From Sphingomonadaceae bacterium (GTDB lineage: Bacteria > Pseudomonadota > Alphaproteobacteria > Sphingomonadales > Sphingomonadaceae), in contig CANEVG010000178.1 in assembly GCA_947442095.1 (NCBI GenBank), forward strand, positions 1 through 7,258: a stretch of DNA of 7,258 nucleotides. The letters are read 5' to 3'. The notes beneath the pieces are model-generated. The model did no database searches. It saw nothing but the letters and a program-made list of their open reading frames with translations, and was not told the origin of the DNA. Within the stretch, counting starts at the first letter, position 1, and each line of letters starts with the position of its first letter. Shown here piece after piece: positions 6,361 to 7,258 of the stretch. A program made the translations under genes and the position numbers.

Positions 6361-6378
6361 TAACAATTGGTAGAATAA
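6361..6378 (+). promoter_or_regulatory. Operator-like site, copy 2 of the shared 18-bp motif
   Basis: The + strand reads TAACAATTGGTAGAATAA. With its upstream base it contains CTAACAATTGGTAG (6360-6373), a near-perfect dyad around CAATTG in which 12 of 14 positions are symmetric. It matches copy 1 (2727-2744, opposite strand) at 15 of 18 positions and has the same orientation towards its downstream gene, with TAGAAT on the gene-proximal side in both. The same regulator probably acts at both sites; its identity is not visible here. Confidence 0.5.
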
Positions 6379-6385
6379 CAACCAT

Positions 6386-6392
6386 GGGAGAA
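6386..6392 (+). promoter_or_regulatory. Ribosome-binding site that fixes the GTG start of the flavoprotein gene
   Basis: GGGAGAA lies eight bases before the GTG at 6401. The frame closes upstream at a TAG (6371-6373) and has no in-frame ATG before 6401. The ATG at 6384 is in another frame. This supports GTG as initiator. Confidence 0.65.
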
Positions 6393-6400
6393 TTCCGCCG

Positions 6401-7258
6401 GTGAAGCTGCATCTGCCGCCCCGCGTCAGCCCCAAAGCGTTCGATGCCATGCTCACCGCCTCTGCCGGTGTCGTGGGCAAGGACTGGGTTCTGGCGACCG
6501 ACGCCGACCGCGACGCCTATTCCGATGTTTATGCGCCGGGCTCCGAAGAGGAATGGCCTGCGGGCGCGGCGATTGCGCCTGCGAACGTGGAGGAAGTGCG
6601 CGCGATCGTGAGGCTGGCGAACCAGCACAAGACGCCGCTCTGGCCCGTCGCGCGCGGCAAGAACCTGGGATATGGTGGGGCCGCGCCGCGCATGGCGGGT
6701 TCGATCGTGCTCGATCTGGGGCGCATGAACAAGATCCTCGAGCTCGACAGCACGCTCTCCTATTGCGTGGTCGAACCGGGCGTGGGCTTCTTCGATCTCT
6801 ACGATGCGATCCAGCGCGCCCAGGCGCCGCTGTGGCTTTCGGTGCCGGGCAATGCCTGGGGCTCGGTATTGGGCAACGCGCTCGATCACGGCATCGGGTA
6901 CACGTCCTATGGCCTCCACGCGCGCAATCTCTGCGGGATCGAGGCGGTGCTGCCCGATGGCGATCTGGTGCGCACCGGCATGGGTGCGATGGAGGGCAAT
7001 CCTTCCTGGCACCTGTTTCCGTTCAGCTATGGCCCGACTTTCGACATGGCGTTCACGCAGTCGAACCTCGGTGTGGTGACCAAGGCAGGCGTGTGGCTCC
7101 AGCCGGCACCCGAAACCAGCCTCGAACTCGTGTGGGACATCCCGAACGAGGAAGACATCGCCTGGGTGATCGATACGATCGCGCCGCTCAAGATTTCAGG
7201 GCTGGTTGATCAGAACGTGTTCGTGCCATCATGGCTCGGCAAGATGGTGCTCAAGGGC
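6401..7258 (+). CDS. VAO/PCMH-family FAD-dependent oxidoreductase (4-alkylphenol oxidase/dehydrogenase-like), 3'-truncated
   Basis: The open frame runs from GTG 6401 to the right edge: 286 codons, probably a little over half of a usual 510-560-residue enzyme. It resembles the flavoprotein subunit of p-cresol methylhydroxylase and vanillyl-alcohol oxidase, which oxidise the benzylic or allylic carbon of para-substituted phenols through a quinone methide. Evidence: the FAD-binding segment A-R-G-K-N-L-G-Y-G-G-A-A-P (84-96), L-D-L-G-R-M-N-K-I (104-112), V-E-P-G-V (124-128), G-N-A-L-D-H-G-I-G-Y-T (158-168), R-T-G-M-G (191-195), and Y-G-P-T-F-D plus F-T-Q-S-N-L-G (210-224). All line up with PCMH-type sequences as I remember them. 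The covalent FAD residue (Tyr or His) and the catalytic Tyr/Arg of the cap domain lie beyond the window, so oxidase versus cytochrome-linked dehydrogenase cannot be decided. No signal peptide is visible. The gene has its own control region carrying the shared operator-like site. Confidence 0.9.
   Translation, partial: MKLHLPPRVSPKAFDAMLTASAGVVGKDWVLATDADRDAYSDVYAPGSEEEWPAGAAIAPANVEEVRAIVRLANQHKTPLWPVARGKNLGYGGAAPRMAGSIVLDLGRMNKILELDSTLSYCVVEPGVGFFDLYDAIQRAQAPLWLSVPGNAWGSVLGNALDHGIGYTSYGLHARNLCGIEAVLPDGDLVRTGMGAMEGNPSWHLFPFSYGPTFDMAFTQSNLGVVTKAGVWLQPAPETSLELVWDIPNEEDIAWVIDTIAPLKISGLVDQNVFVPSWLGKMVLKG

Larger units (their letters stand above)
6334..6400 (+). promoter_or_regulatory. Control region upstream of the flavoprotein gene
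   Basis: A 67-base gap with an AT-rich core (about 6355-6382). TAGAAT at 6371-6376 is a five-of-six match to a -10 box and would give a leader of about 18 bases that includes GGGAGAA. No good -35 box lies at 16-18 bases, so activator-dependent transcription is possible. I see no strong terminator after the DUF3237 gene: only a four-pair GCCT/AGGC stem at 6341-6353. Read-through from the upstream operon is therefore possible. Confidence 0.55.

Noticed and set aside
1..7258. CRISPR arrays, tRNA or rRNA genes, insertion sequences, phage genes
   Set aside because: No regularly spaced direct repeats, cloverleaf-like sequence, transposase motif or terminal inverted repeats were seen. Nearly the whole window is accounted for by metabolic genes.

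Overview
The base composition (GC-rich, with G/C-ending codons throughout), the mix of catabolic genes and a double-hairpin intergenic repeat suggest an alphaproteobacterium, most likely of the Sphingomonadales (Novosphingobium/Sphingobium-like). No ribosomal or other phylogenetic marker is present, so this placement is inference.

Layout. (1) Bases 1-1028 hold the C-terminal two thirds of an NAD(P)-dependent aldehyde dehydrogenase on the + strand. (2) Bases 1029-1103 are the gap between convergent genes and are almost filled by a two-hairpin repeat that resembles REP elements. (3) Bases 1104-2711 on the minus strand hold a three-gene operon, read from 2711 leftward: a cytosolic SnoaL/NTF2-like protein, a second SnoaL-like protein with a Sec signal peptide, and an SDR oxidoreductase. 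(4) Bases 2712-2790 are a short AT-rich divergent control region. (5) Bases 2791-6333 on the + strand hold a tight operon: a two-domain NTF2-like protein (DUF8021-like), a periplasmic PQQ alcohol dehydrogenase with a C-terminal heme c domain, and a DUF3237 protein. (6) Bases 6334-6400 are a second AT-rich control region, followed by a GTG-started flavoprotein of the vanillyl-alcohol oxidase / p-cresol methylhydroxylase family that runs off the right edge.

How it may work together. The VAO/PCMH-type flavoprotein, quinohemoprotein alcohol dehydrogenase, SDR and aldehyde dehydrogenase form a plausible chain: oxidation of a phenolic side chain to alcohol, then aldehyde or ketone, then acid. Several small NTF2-fold proteins and a DUF3237 protein, all of unknown reaction, accompany it. 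The substrate cannot be read from the sequence; plant- or lignin-derived 4-alkyl or allyl phenols, or related dimers, are a working guess.

The most distinctive signals beyond the genes are: an 18-bp partly palindromic site shared by the two control regions (15 of 18 positions identical, same orientation relative to a downstream gene), which suggests one regulator for the cluster; the concentration of NTF2-fold domains in two cellular compartments; and a lipobox-like signal sequence on the PQQ dehydrogenase.
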